The notes under the pieces: model-generated
The model's database searches: none
Told to the model about the DNA's origin: nothing
The model's input: the letters and a program-made list of their open reading frames with translations, nothing else
Shown here: positions 1 to 7,862 of the stretch, piece after piece
Position numbering within the stretch: the stretch's first letter is position 1
Layout: every line of letters starts with the position of its first letter
From: Acidobacteria bacterium UBA2999
Lineage (GTDB): Bacteria > Acidobacteriota > Vicinamibacteria > Vicinamibacterales > UBA2999
Assembly (NCBI GenBank): GCA_002346475.1
Contig: DDZV01000046.1
Location: forward strand, 563-43,874
Length of the DNA stretch: 43,312 nt
Direction of reading: 5' to 3'
Translations under genes and position numbers: made by a program

Positions 1-735
1 GGAATGGGCGAGCTTCATCTTGAAATTATTGTTGATCGTCTCAAGCGAGAGTTTAGTGTCGAAGCAAGTGTGGGAAAGCCTCAGGTGGCCTACAAAGAGA
101 CATTGACTTGCTCGGCAGATGGTGAGGGTCGATACGTACGTCAGACAGGTGGCCGTGGTCAGTATGGCCATGTCAAGATTCACTTGTACCCAAACGAGGA
201 ACCTGGCGGAGGTTACATTTTCAAGAATCAGATTGTTGGTGGTGCAATTCCAAGAGAATTTATTAAACCTGTTGACGAAGGTATTCGAGAGGCACTCACA
301 CGTGGGATTCTTGCTGGGTATCCTCTTGATGATGTCAAGATTGAACTCTATGACGGTTCGTTTCACCAGGTCGACTCATCAGAGGTGGCCTTTAAAATTG
401 CTGGATCGATGGCTTTTCAGGATGCTGCAAAAAAGGCTAAGCCAGTGCTCCTTGAGCCTGTGATGCGTGTCGAAATAGTAGTGCCAAAAGATTACTTGGG
501 TGAAGTTATGGGTGATTTAACGAGTCGACGGGGCCGTATTCAGGCTCAAGAAGATAGGGGTGGCACACAGATTATTAATGCTCGTGTGCCGTTGTCAGAG
601 ATGTTTGGATATGCAACTGACCTTCGGTCTCGTACGCAGGGGCGTGCTACTTACTCGATGCATTTTGATCGTTATGGACGGACACCACGGAACGTAAGTG
701 AAGAGGTTGTGGCTCGGGTTCAGGGGACACAGTAA
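1..735 (+). CDS. fusA: Elongation factor G, 3' part (partial at window start)
   Basis: This is the C-terminal 244 codons of translation elongation factor G, the GTPase that drives ribosomal translocation and, with RRF, ribosome recycling. The frame is open from base 1, so the ATG at 4 is internal. Domain III begins with GMGELHLEI. Domain IV shows GGRGQYGHV and GYPLDDVKIELYDGSFH, and domain V shows VMGDLTSRRGRI, ending in TAA. The GTPase domain lies upstream of the window. The order fusA-tuf-rpsJ is the classical str to S10 junction. This is the canonical EF-G; a second, divergent EF-G paralogue sits at 18152-20248, so the two should not be confused. Confidence 0.97.
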   Translation, partial: GMGELHLEIIVDRLKREFSVEASVGKPQVAYKETLTCSADGEGRYVRQTGGRGQYGHVKIHLYPNEEPGGGYIFKNQIVGGAIPREFIKPVDEGIREALTRGILAGYPLDDVKIELYDGSFHQVDSSEVAFKIAGSMAFQDAAKKAKPVLLEPVMRVEIVVPKDYLGEVMGDLTSRRGRIQAQEDRGGTQIINARVPLSEMFGYATDLRSRTQGRATYSMHFDRYGRTPRNVSEEVVARVQGTQ

Positions 736-783
736 CAGGTCTGGGTTTTTAACCTGGCCTTTCTTAAGACGGAGCGAACTTCG

Positions 784-1983
784 ATGGCGAAAGAAAAATT
801 TGATCGTTCAAAACCGCATGTAAACGTGGGAACCATTGGTCACATTGATCATGGCAAAACTACCTTAACGGCAGCATTAACAAAAGTAGCTGCAGATAAA
901 GGCTGGGCAACGTTCGTGCCCTATGACGAGGTTGCCAAAGCGTCAGAGTCACAAGGACGTCGGGATGCGACCAAGATCCTAACCATTGCGTCGAGTCATG
1001 TGGAGTACTCAACAGAGAATCGCCACTACGCACATGTGGATTGCCCGGGACACGCAGACTACATTAAGAACATGATCACGGGCGCAGCTCAAATGGACGG
1101 GGCGATTTTGGTAGTCAGTGCGACTGATGGACCTATGCCACAAACACGGGAACACGTATTGCTGGCCCGGCAGGTGAATGTACCCCACTTGGTTGTTGCG
1201 TTAAATAAGGTGGACGCAGTTGACGATCCAGAATTGTTGGACTTGGTGGAATTAGAAGTCAGAGAACTACTGTCCAGTTATCAGTTCCCAGGAGATGACG
1301 TGCCAGTGGTGCGAGTGAGTGCGCTGAAGGCACTAGAGGGCGATAGCGAAGGCGTTGAAGGTATTGTTAAATTAATGGACGCCCTCGATACTGCAGTACC
1401 GCTTCCAGAACGCGATGTAGACAAACCATTCATGATGCCAATTGAAGATGTTTTTTCAATTTCTGGCCGTGGCACAGTGGTGACGGGTCGAGTCGAACGC
1501 GGAAAAGTCAAAGTCGGCGAAGAAATTGAAATTGTGGGGTACCGGCCGACGGAGAAAAAAGTGGTGACGGGTGTTGAGATGTTTCGGAAACTCCTCGATG
1601 AAGGGGTAGCAGGAGACAATGTCGGCGTACTGCTACGAGGAGTAGAGAGAACTGATGTCGAACGTGGACAAGTGCTCGCGAAACCAGCATCGATTACACC
1701 GCATACAAAATTCAAGGGCGAGGTCTATGTCCTGTCAAAGGACGAGGGGGGACGGCATACGCCGTTTTTCAATGGCTATCGGCCACAGTTTTATATTCGG
1801 ACGACTGATGTGACGGGGATTTTAAAGCTACCAGAAGGCATTGAGATGGTGATGCCTGGTGATAACACACCGATCACAGGAGAATTGATTACGCCTGTTG
1901 CGCTTGAGAAGGGTAGTCGCTTTGCTATTCGTGAGGGTGGGCGCACTGTTGGTGCGGGCACCATTACGGACATTATTGAGTAA
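784..1983 (+). CDS. tuf: Elongation factor Tu with non-canonical switch I
   Basis: EF-Tu (399 aa) carries aminoacyl-tRNA to the ribosomal A site. Seen in the sequence: P-loop GHIDHGKT (19-26), DCPGH (86-90, with the catalytic His90), NKVD (141-144), and domains 2 and 3 ending in FAIREGGRTVGAGTITDIIE. The start has a GGAG ribosome-binding site about 8 nt upstream. Oddity: the usual effector sequence EEKARGITI is replaced by GRRDATKILTI (58-68). The Mg-coordinating Thr appears kept at position 67, and the region is about five residues longer than in E. coli. From memory, planctomycete EF-Tu proteins carry a similar RDATK-type switch I. The gene stands 48 nt after fusA and 24 nt before rpsJ. Confidence 0.98.
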   Translation: MAKEKFDRSKPHVNVGTIGHIDHGKTTLTAALTKVAADKGWATFVPYDEVAKASESQGRRDATKILTIASSHVEYSTENRHYAHVDCPGHADYIKNMITGAAQMDGAILVVSATDGPMPQTREHVLLARQVNVPHLVVALNKVDAVDDPELLDLVELEVRELLSSYQFPGDDVPVVRVSALKALEGDSEGVEGIVKLMDALDTAVPLPERDVDKPFMMPIEDVFSISGRGTVVTGRVERGKVKVGEEIEIVGYRPTEKKVVTGVEMFRKLLDEGVAGDNVGVLLRGVERTDVERGQVLAKPASITPHTKFKGEVYVLSKDEGGRHTPFFNGYRPQFYIRTTDVTGILKLPEGIEMVMPGDNTPITGELITPVALEKGSRFAIREGGRTVGAGTITDIIE

Positions 1984-2007
1984 CTACTGATAGTTTAGGA
2001 ATTAGCG

Positions 2008-2343
2008 ATGGCTATGTTCAGTGACAAAATTCGAATTCGATTAAAAGCTTACGATTCAAGGATTCTTGATCAATCGACAGGAGAGATTGTAGAAACCGCT
2101 AAACGGACTGGTGCTCGGCTGGCTGGTCCGGTTCCACTGCCTACTTCGATTAACAAGTGGACGGTTCTTCGATCGCCGCATGTTGACAAGAAATCTCGGG
2201 AGCAATTCGAGATTCGAACTCACAAGCGCCTTATTGATATTTTTGAGCCGACGCCTCAGACAGTGGATGCATTGATGAAACTTGATCTTCCGGCGGGTGT
2301 GGATGTGGAGATAAAGGCGTTCGGTAAAGAGCACAGCAAATAA
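2008..2343 (+). CDS. rpsJ: 30S ribosomal protein S10
   Basis: S10 (111 aa) is a protein of the 30S head and also the NusE transcription antitermination factor. It is recognised by IRIRLKAYDSRILDQS, GPVPLPT, the SPHVDKKSREQFEIRTH loop and the C-terminal VDVEIKAFG. Two start codons lie two codons apart (2008 and 2014). The first has TAGGAA about 9 nt upstream and gives MAMFSDKIRI; the second would give MFSDKIRI. It is the first gene of the S10 operon and follows tuf closely, so cotranscription with tuf is likely. Confidence 0.96.
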   Translation: MAMFSDKIRIRLKAYDSRILDQSTGEIVETAKRTGARLAGPVPLPTSINKWTVLRSPHVDKKSREQFEIRTHKRLIDIFEPTPQTVDALMKLDLPAGVDVEIKAFGKEHSK

Positions 2344-2412
2344 GTGGTGTTCCGTGTTTTGTGGTGGGAGTAATTTAAGTAGTTCTAAACGGGAATGGTG
2401 ACAGGCTCAGGA

Positions 2413-3093
2413 ATGGTTACAGGGATTATTGGAAAAAAAGTTGGCATGACCCAACTCTTTGCACCGGACGGCACTGTCCAGCCAGTGACTGTGCTCGAAG
2501 CTGGTCCTTGCATTGTGGTGCAAGCTAAGACCGTTGAAACGGATGGCTATGAGTCAGTGCAAATTGGACTTGTTGAAAAGCGCCCTGTGAAAGTTAATCG
2601 ACCAATGCAAGGTCACCATAAAAAGTCTGATGTTCCGCCTACTCGTATACAGAGGGAAGTAAAAATTGCACCAGGTGGCGATCCAGTGAAGGCCGGCGAC
2701 CAAGTGAATGTATCGATGTTTGCTAATGGAGAGAGCGTTGATGTTATTGGTACCAGTCGTGGCAAGGGTTTCCAAGGTGTAATGAAGCGACACAACTTTG
2801 GTGGTGGTCGTGCTTCCCATGGTTCAATGTTTCACCGGGCGCCTGGTTCGATTGGAGCTTCAGCTTATCCTTCAAGAGTAATTAAAGGTATGAAAATGCC
2901 TGGTCAAATGGGAAATAAGCGGGTTACGGTTCTCAACTTGAAAGTAATTCAGGTTGATGCAGACAAAAATCTACTATTGCTTGGTGGTGCTGTTCCAGGT
3001 TCGGCTGGAGGTTACGTAGTTATTCGTAAAGCAGTTGCTTCTAAACCTGTACAGACCCAAGAGGCTAAACCACCTAAGAAGGGGAAGAAGTAG
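2413..3093 (+). CDS. rplC: 50S ribosomal protein L3
   Basis: L3 (226 aa from this start) is an early-assembly protein of the 50S subunit whose long loop reaches the peptidyl transferase centre. It is recognised by GIIGKKVGMTQLF at the N-terminus, GTSRGKGFQGVMKRHNFGG, HGSMFHRAPGSIG and KMPGQMGNKRVTV. An in-frame ATG lies 18 bases upstream (2395) and would add MVTGSG. The start at 2413 is preferred because the protein then begins as other L3 proteins do and because ACAGG lies about 7 nt upstream. The upstream ATG has no well-placed ribosome-binding site. The start region looks tandemly duplicated (see findings). Confidence 0.95.
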   Translation: MVTGIIGKKVGMTQLFAPDGTVQPVTVLEAGPCIVVQAKTVETDGYESVQIGLVEKRPVKVNRPMQGHHKKSDVPPTRIQREVKIAPGGDPVKAGDQVNVSMFANGESVDVIGTSRGKGFQGVMKRHNFGGGRASHGSMFHRAPGSIGASAYPSRVIKGMKMPGQMGNKRVTVLNLKVIQVDADKNLLLLGGAVPGSAGGYVVIRKAVASKPVQTQEAKPPKKGKK

Positions 3094-3106
3094 ATTCGGG
3101 GTAGCT

Positions 3107-3727
3107 ATGACGATTGATGTTGTTGATCAGCAGAATAAAAAAATCGGTTCCCTTGATCTACGTGATGAGGTATTTGGGGGTCGAGTCAAGGTTGACTTAA
3201 TACACGAGTCTGTTGTGCGTGCGAATGCAGCTGATCGCAGAGGTACACATGCTGTAAAGACTCGAGCAGAAGTTCAAGGTAGCGGGAAGAAACCTTGGAG
3301 ACAAAAGGGTACGGGGCGTGCGCGGGTTCGTGACGTCCGGACTCCTCTCTGGCGCAAGGGGGGCACTGTATTTGGCCCGCGGCCAAGAAGTTATGACTTC
3401 CATTTATCGCGCAAGGTTGAGAAAGGTGCGTTGCGGGCAGCCCTTACCCAAAAGCTTCTGGAAGGTACTGTGATCGTAGTGGACAAGTTGAGTTTGGAAG
3501 AAATCCGTACGAAAGCAGCAATAGAGATGTTGCAGGGTCTTGGCGTAGAAGGTAAAGCTCTTCTGGTTGATGTGCATCCTGAGAACAAGTTAGCTCTATC
3601 AATTCGAAATATTAGCGAAGTCAGTTTACTTGCGAGCAACCGGATTAATGCTCGTGATGTGATGGACACACGGCGACTTGTAATGACGCGTACTGCATTA
3701 GAAAAGTTGCAAGATGTTTTGGGATAA
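3107..3727 (+). CDS. rplD: 50S ribosomal protein L4
   Basis: L4 (206 aa) binds 23S rRNA and lines part of the peptide exit tunnel. In some bacteria it also represses its own S10 operon. It is recognised by the tunnel-loop sequence GSGKKPWRQKGTGRARVRD and by FGPRPRSYDF. The frame is open further upstream, overlapping rplC, but the ATG at 3107 follows a GGGG ribosome-binding site and gives the usual family start MTIDVVDQQN. It is placed 13 nt after rplC and 15 nt before rplW, the standard S10 operon order. Confidence 0.96.
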   Translation: MTIDVVDQQNKKIGSLDLRDEVFGGRVKVDLIHESVVRANAADRRGTHAVKTRAEVQGSGKKPWRQKGTGRARVRDVRTPLWRKGGTVFGPRPRSYDFHLSRKVEKGALRAALTQKLLEGTVIVVDKLSLEEIRTKAAIEMLQGLGVEGKALLVDVHPENKLALSIRNISEVSLLASNRINARDVMDTRRLVMTRTALEKLQDVLG

Positions 3728-3742
3728 CGACTGGATGCAATC

Positions 3743-4033
3743 ATGAAAATGACTGACGTGATTCGTCGCCCACTCATTACCGAGAAGACTACGGTTATTC
3801 GTGAAGTTGGGAACACTCTTGTATTTGAGGTTGCCAGAGAAGCCAACAAGATTGATATAAAAAGAGCAGTTGAGCAATTGCTTGGGTCAAAGGTAGCGAG
3901 TGTGCGAACTTCACTGACTCACGGAAAAATTAAGCGTCAGGGGCGATACTCTGGCCAGCGCCCAGATTGGAAAAAGGCGTACGTGAGACTTCGGTCAGGC
4001 GAAAAGCTACCGGAGTTCCTGCAAGGAGCGTAG
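3743..4033 (+). CDS. rplW: 50S ribosomal protein L23
   Basis: L23 (96 aa) sits at the peptide tunnel exit and is the docking site for trigger factor and SRP. The N-terminal VIRRPLITEKTT and the central EVAREANKIDIKRAVEQLLG motif are typical, as is the loop SLTHGKIKRQGRYSGQRPDWKKAYV. Length and position between rplD and rplB match the family. A second ATG two codons on (3749) is a possible alternative start. Confidence 0.96.
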   Translation: MKMTDVIRRPLITEKTTVIREVGNTLVFEVAREANKIDIKRAVEQLLGSKVASVRTSLTHGKIKRQGRYSGQRPDWKKAYVRLRSGEKLPEFLQGA

Positions 4034-4105
4034 GGATTATCGATAAGAGAGTGGCCAAAAAGTAATGGCCTATTTTGAAACATTGAATTTTTAAGGACCA
4101 TAGTT

Positions 4106-4933
4106 ATGTCGATTCGAAAGTACAAGCCAACATCGCCTGGTCGTCGATTTCAGACCGTGCAGACGTTTGAGGAGATTACAACGTCTCGGCCTCATCGTCC
4201 GTTGACCGAATCGATCCATAAGACTGGCGGACGTAATAATCGAGGGGAACTCACGTCTTGGTGGCGTGGTGGTGGACACAAGCGCTTGTATCGAATTATT
4301 GACTTTCGTCGGGATAAGAAAAACGTTCCAGGGAAGGTAGTAACTGTTGAATATGATCCGAATCGGTCTGCGCGAATTGCCCTTGTCACATATGCTGATG
4401 GTGAGAAACGTTATATCCTTCAGCCAAACGGTGTGAATGTTGGCGATACAGTTGTCGCCGGTGATAATGTTGACATTCTTCCTGGCAATTGTCTTCCACT
4501 CAGCAGTATCCCGCTTGGCACAGAAATTCATAACGTAGAACTAAGACCTGGTAAAGGTGGGCAGATTGCTCGCAGTGCAGGTTCTTCCGTGCAGCTCGTT
4601 GCTCGCGAAGGAGATTACGCATCTGTCAGGATGCCATCTGGTGAAATTCGAAAAATTTTTGTTAGTTGTGTCGCAACGATTGGCCAGGTAGGCAATCTGG
4701 ACCATGAGAATATTTCACTTGGTAAGGCAGGGCGGAATCGTTGGCTAGGGCGACGACCACACAATCGTGGCGTGGTAATGAATCCTGTAGATCATCCACA
4801 CGGAGGTGGAGAAGGTAAAAGCTCTGGTGGTCGCCATCCGGTATCTCCATGGGGTCAACCAGCCAAAGGTTATAAGACGCGAAGAGGGAAGAATACCGAC
4901 CGATTTGTCGTGCAGAGGAGAAGGAAGAAATAA
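4106..4933 (+). CDS. rplB: 50S ribosomal protein L2
   Basis: L2 (275 aa) is a primary 23S rRNA-binding protein needed for subunit association and peptidyl transferase activity. It is recognised by the N-terminal KYKPTSPGRRFQT, KTGGRNNRGELTSWWRGGGHKR, and the C-terminal MNPVDHPHGGGEGKS, whose conserved His lies near the catalytic centre. The C-terminus VVQRRRKK is normal. A ribosome-binding site (AAGGA) lies about 9 nt before the ATG. The 72-nt gap after rplW holds no gene. Confidence 0.97.
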   Translation: MSIRKYKPTSPGRRFQTVQTFEEITTSRPHRPLTESIHKTGGRNNRGELTSWWRGGGHKRLYRIIDFRRDKKNVPGKVVTVEYDPNRSARIALVTYADGEKRYILQPNGVNVGDTVVAGDNVDILPGNCLPLSSIPLGTEIHNVELRPGKGGQIARSAGSSVQLVAREGDYASVRMPSGEIRKIFVSCVATIGQVGNLDHENISLGKAGRNRWLGRRPHNRGVVMNPVDHPHGGGEGKSSGGRHPVSPWGQPAKGYKTRRGKNTDRFVVQRRRKK

Positions 4934-4977
4934 TTTTTTCCTACCTTGTACGGTGGGATCTAGTGTTAGGAATTGTT

Positions 4978-5280
4978 ATGAGTAGATCTTTAAAAAAGGG
5001 ACCATTTGTTGATACTCACTTGTTGGAAAAGATTGAGGCAATCAATAAAACCAACGATAAAAAGGTTGTGAAGACTTGGTCACGACGCTCAACGGTTATT
5101 CCTGAGATGGTGAGTCACACGATGGCTGTTCATAATGGAAAAAAGTTTATTCCGGTTTACATTACAGAGAACATGGTGGGTCACAAGCTTGGCGAGTTTG
5201 CTCCAACAAGAACGTTTAGAGGCCATACAACAAAATCTGAGAAAGCTGCTGTTGCGGCACCAGCAGGAGGGCGATCTTAG
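4978..5280 (+). CDS. rpsS: 30S ribosomal protein S19
   Basis: S19 (100 aa) lies in the 30S head with S13 and contacts the A-site tRNA region. It is recognised by the start MSRSLKKGPFVD and by TWSRRSTVIPEMV and GHKLGEFAPTRTFRGH. A GTG at 4963 would add five residues (MLGIV), but the ATG at 4978 has TTAGG about 7 nt upstream and gives the exact family start, so it was chosen. The stop codon lies 2 nt before the rplV start. Confidence 0.96.
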   Translation: MSRSLKKGPFVDTHLLEKIEAINKTNDKKVVKTWSRRSTVIPEMVSHTMAVHNGKKFIPVYITENMVGHKLGEFAPTRTFRGHTTKSEKAAVAAPAGGRS

Positions 5281-5282
5281 GA

Positions 5283-5735
5283 ATGATTGAGGCTCAAGCG
5301 ACAGCCCGTTACGTGCGAAGCTCGGCTCAGAAAGCGGGTTTGGTATGTGACCTCATTAGGGGCAAGACAGTCAACGATGCTCTCGCTACATTGGAGTTTA
5401 CGAAGAAAATTATTGCACATGAAATTTCTAAAGTTCTACGTTCAGCTGTGGTAAATGCCCAACAGAAGGAAGGCTTTAGTGGTGAAGTTGAGAGGCTCTA
5501 TGTTTCAGCTTGTTACGCAAATCAGGGCCCTTCTTTTAAGCGTGTTAGGCCAGCACCCATGGGGCGAGCGTTTCGCGTGATTAAGCGAACAGTTCATCTT
5601 ACTGTTTGCGTTTCTGAGCAACCGTTACAAATTTCCTCAGCGAATCAAGGGGATGATGTAACGGTAGCAGCACGGCCACGAAGGAAATCAAGAAGTTCTA
5701 GAAAGATAACGGCTAAAAAAGCCGAGAAAGAATAG
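5283..5735 (+). CDS. rplV: 50S ribosomal protein L22
   Basis: L22 (150 aa) spans all 23S rRNA domains, and its beta hairpin lines the exit tunnel at a macrolide-associated site. Typical sequence includes ARYVRSSAQKAGLVCDLIRG and the hairpin region FKRVRPAPMGRAFRV. After about residue 115 it has a basic, low-complexity tail ending KITAKKAEKE, longer than the roughly 110-residue E. coli protein. The ribosome-binding site (AGGAGG) lies inside the end of rpsS, so the two are probably translationally coupled. Confidence 0.95.
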   Translation: MIEAQATARYVRSSAQKAGLVCDLIRGKTVNDALATLEFTKKIIAHEISKVLRSAVVNAQQKEGFSGEVERLYVSACYANQGPSFKRVRPAPMGRAFRVIKRTVHLTVCVSEQPLQISSANQGDDVTVAARPRRKSRSSRKITAKKAEKE

Positions 5736-5746
5736 GAGAAAATACT

Positions 5747-6433
5747 GTGGGCCAGAAGGTTCATCCTTACGGATTTCGCCTTGGGTTTAACAAGACTTGG
5801 CAGTCACGCTGGTACTCAGATCGTGATTATGCAGAGTTACTTCACGAAGACATTGATCTTCGGAGAAAACTGAAAATACGGTTTTCGCATGCTGGCGTAT
5901 CACGGATTGAAACTGAGCGCGCAGCTAATAAATTAAAAATTGATATTTACACGTCTCGTCCAGGGATCATCATAGGTCGGAAAGGAACTGAAGTTGAGAA
6001 GTTGAAGCAAGAGATTCAGCAGACCACAAGTCGAGAAGTTTTTATCAATATTCAAGAAATCCAAAAACCAGAACTTGAAGCTCAGTTAATTTCAGAGTCC
6101 GTAGCAGCTCAACTTGAAAAGCGTGTGGCGTTTCGTCGAGCTATGCGTAAAGCGGTAGAGTCTGCGTTGCGATTTGGCGTTCGTGGTATCAAGGTTCGTG
6201 TATCTGGCAGGTTAAACGGAGCAGAAATTGCGCGATCTGAATGGTACCTACATGGCCAGCTTCCACTACAGACGCTTCGTTCAGATATTGATTATGGTTT
6301 TGCTGAAGCCAATACAACGTATGGTCAGATTGGTATCAAAGTCTGGTTGTGCAAAGGCGAGCAATTTTCTCCTCGTACTGAAAGAGAAGAAGATTACCGA
6401 GATAGAAGTCCTCGTCGGGCGACACGTGCCTAA
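5747..6433 (+). CDS. rpsC: 30S ribosomal protein S3
   Basis: S3 (228 aa) forms part of the mRNA entry channel and its helicase activity. The N-terminus is GQKVHPYGFRLGFNKTWQSRW, followed by a KH domain with the GRKGTEVEKL loop and the C-terminal domain with RAMRKAVESALRFGVRGIKV. The start codon is GTG, with AGGAG about 8 nt upstream. No ATG gives the family start, so GTG is secure. Gene order rplV-rpsC-rplP is standard. Confidence 0.96.
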   Translation: MGQKVHPYGFRLGFNKTWQSRWYSDRDYAELLHEDIDLRRKLKIRFSHAGVSRIETERAANKLKIDIYTSRPGIIIGRKGTEVEKLKQEIQQTTSREVFINIQEIQKPELEAQLISESVAAQLEKRVAFRRAMRKAVESALRFGVRGIKVRVSGRLNGAEIARSEWYLHGQLPLQTLRSDIDYGFAEANTTYGQIGIKVWLCKGEQFSPRTEREEDYRDRSPRRATRA

Positions 6434-6454
6434 CAGGGTTAAGGGTGACAGATC

Positions 6455-6880
6455 ATGTTAATGCCTAAAAAAGTAAAGTATCGAAAACAGCAGCGAGGTC
6501 GCATGGCTGGTAAGGCATGGCGTGGTTCAGATGTTTCTTTTGGTGACTATGGTTTAAAAGCACTTGAGCCGGCATGGATCACTGATCGGCAAATTGAGGC
6601 AGCCAGAGTGGCTATGACACGTTTTATCAAACGTGGCGGAAAGATTTGGGTTCGCGTGTTTCCTTCTAAGCCCATTACAAAAAAACCACAAGAAGTAAGG
6701 ATGGGTAAGGGTAAAGGGGCACCTGAGCAATGGGTTTGTGTAGTGAGACCTGGGCGCATCATGTTTGAAATGGAAGGCGTGTCAGAGCCTGATGCTCGTA
6801 AAGCTATGCGACTTGCAGCAGCCAAGTTGCCTATCAGAACAAAATTTGCAACTCGTTTCGCTGAGGAAAAGGCACTATGA
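6455..6880 (+). CDS. rplP: 50S ribosomal protein L16
   Basis: L16 (141 aa) organises the A-site region of the 50S subunit. Seen: MLMPKKVKYRKQQRGRMAGKAWRG shared in pattern with the family start, then FGDYGLKALEPAWITDRQIEAARVA, GKGKGAPEQWVCVVRPGRIMFEM and AKLPIRTKFATR. The ATG at 6455 fits the family start better than the ATG two codons on. The stop overlaps the rpmC start by 4 nt (ATGA), a classic coupling junction. Confidence 0.96.
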   Translation: MLMPKKVKYRKQQRGRMAGKAWRGSDVSFGDYGLKALEPAWITDRQIEAARVAMTRFIKRGGKIWVRVFPSKPITKKPQEVRMGKGKGAPEQWVCVVRPGRIMFEMEGVSEPDARKAMRLAAAKLPIRTKFATRFAEEKAL

Positions 6881-7062
6881 AAGTTGCAGAGTTGCGCGAG
6901 CTCACAGTTGAAGATTTGCGTGTTCGAGAAAAAGATCTTGATGACGAGCTTTTTCGTATGCGGCTTAAAAAGTCGATGGGTCAGTTAGAGGCTCCGGCTC
7001 GGTTACGTGGATTACGACGCGATCTTGCAAGGATTAAGACGCTCATCCACGAAAAAGCTTAG
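6877..7062 (+). CDS. rpmC: 50S ribosomal protein L29
   Basis: L29 (61 aa) is a small helical hairpin at the tunnel exit, next to L23. The start MKVAELRELTVEDLRVREKDL and the second helix APARLRGLRRDLARIKTLIHEKA match the family in sequence and length. Its start codon overlaps the rplP stop, and a 108-nt spacer follows before rpsQ, unusually long for this operon. Confidence 0.93.
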   Translation: MKVAELRELTVEDLRVREKDLDDELFRMRLKKSMGQLEAPARLRGLRRDLARIKTLIHEKA

Positions 7063-7114
7063 ACAAATTTTATGATTGATGGAATTGAACTGAGAACTAA
7101 CAGGTAGGTATCAG

Positions 7115-7174
7115 ATGGCAAGAGGATTTAATTGCAGTGTGTATCAATTCAATATGAACAGGGAACAAGTATGA
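7115..7174 (+). CDS. Possible 19-codon leader ORF overlapping the rpsQ start
   Basis: A short frame reads MARGFNCSVYQFNMNREQV and stops at a TGA that overlaps the rpsQ ATG (ATGA). An AGGTAGG ribosome-binding site lies 6 nt before its ATG. It resembles no protein I know. If translated it could couple rpsQ to upstream ribosomes. It could equally be chance in a 108-nt spacer. Confidence 0.22.
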   Translation: MARGFNCSVYQFNMNREQV

Positions 7175-7425
7175 GCGCGAAAGCACACTTCACTGGAAAG
7201 ATCGTACGTGACAAGATGAATAAGACTGTAGTGGTAGCAGTGGAGCGTCGGGAGCGCCACCCGTTGTACGGAAAAGGTATGCGGAAAACTACAACTTTCC
7301 TTGCACACGACGAAGAGAACACCGCAAAAGTTGGAGATACGGTGGATATTGCTGAATCTCGACCCCTAAGCCGGCGTAAGCGTTGGGTTGTTACGCGCGT
7401 CTTGATAAGAGCTGAGCAGATTTAA
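7171..7425 (+). CDS. rpsQ: 30S ribosomal protein S17
   Basis: S17 (84 aa) is a primary 16S rRNA-binding OB-fold protein. It is recognised by GKIVRDKMNKTVVVAVERRERHPLYGK, read here in shorter segments: KMNKTVVVAVERR, then HPLYGKGMRKTTTF, and the C-terminal ESRPLSRRKRWVV. A TTG at 7132 would add 13 residues unlike S17, so the ATG at 7171 was chosen; it has AGGGA about 7 nt upstream. The possible 19-codon ORF at 7115 ends on its start codon. Confidence 0.95.
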   Translation: MSAKAHFTGKIVRDKMNKTVVVAVERRERHPLYGKGMRKTTTFLAHDEENTAKVGDTVDIAESRPLSRRKRWVVTRVLIRAEQI

Positions 7426-7452
7426 ATTGATAGTTAGAAGCGGAGCACATTC

Positions 7453-7821
7453 ATGATCCAAATGCAGACGGTTCTGGAAGTTGCTGATAACTCGGGCGCA
7501 CGAAAAATTGCTGTTATTAATCCACTTGGGGGCTCAACAGGAAAGTACGCAAGGCTTGGCGACATGGTTACTGCATCTGTCAAGGAAGCGACACCTGATG
7601 GAACTGTTAAAAAAGGTGAGGTGGTTAAGGCGGTAATTGTTCGAACTGCTAAAGAACAGCGTCGTCGAGATGGTAGTTATATTCGTTTTGATAGGAATGC
7701 TGCGGTCATTGTGAATGACCAAAGAGAACCTGTTGGAACGCGTGTATTTGGACCTGTGGCTCGCGAGTTACGCGAACGAAGGTTCATGAAAATTATTTCG
7801 TTAGCACCTGAGGTGCTTTGA
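7453..7821 (+). CDS. rplN: 50S ribosomal protein L14
   Basis: L14 (122 aa, exactly the usual length) forms an intersubunit bridge and is the binding site of RsfS. Typical sequence: MIQMQTVLEVADNSGARKI, GDMVTASVKEATPDG, VIVRTAKEQRRRDGSYIRF, and GTRVFGPVARELRERRFMKI. A GGAG ribosome-binding site precedes the ATG. Gene order rpsQ-rplN-rplX marks the start of the spc block. Confidence 0.97.
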   Translation: MIQMQTVLEVADNSGARKIAVINPLGGSTGKYARLGDMVTASVKEATPDGTVKKGEVVKAVIVRTAKEQRRRDGSYIRFDRNAAVIVNDQREPVGTRVFGPVARELRERRFMKIISLAPEVL

Positions 7822-7862
7822 TTTTTATGTTTATTAATAGCAGGTAACTAGTTTATAAAGCA

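Noticed and set aside
3035..3106. Upstream start of L4 overlapping rplC
   Set aside because: The overlap sequence is the rplC end in another frame; the ATG at 3107 gives the family start.
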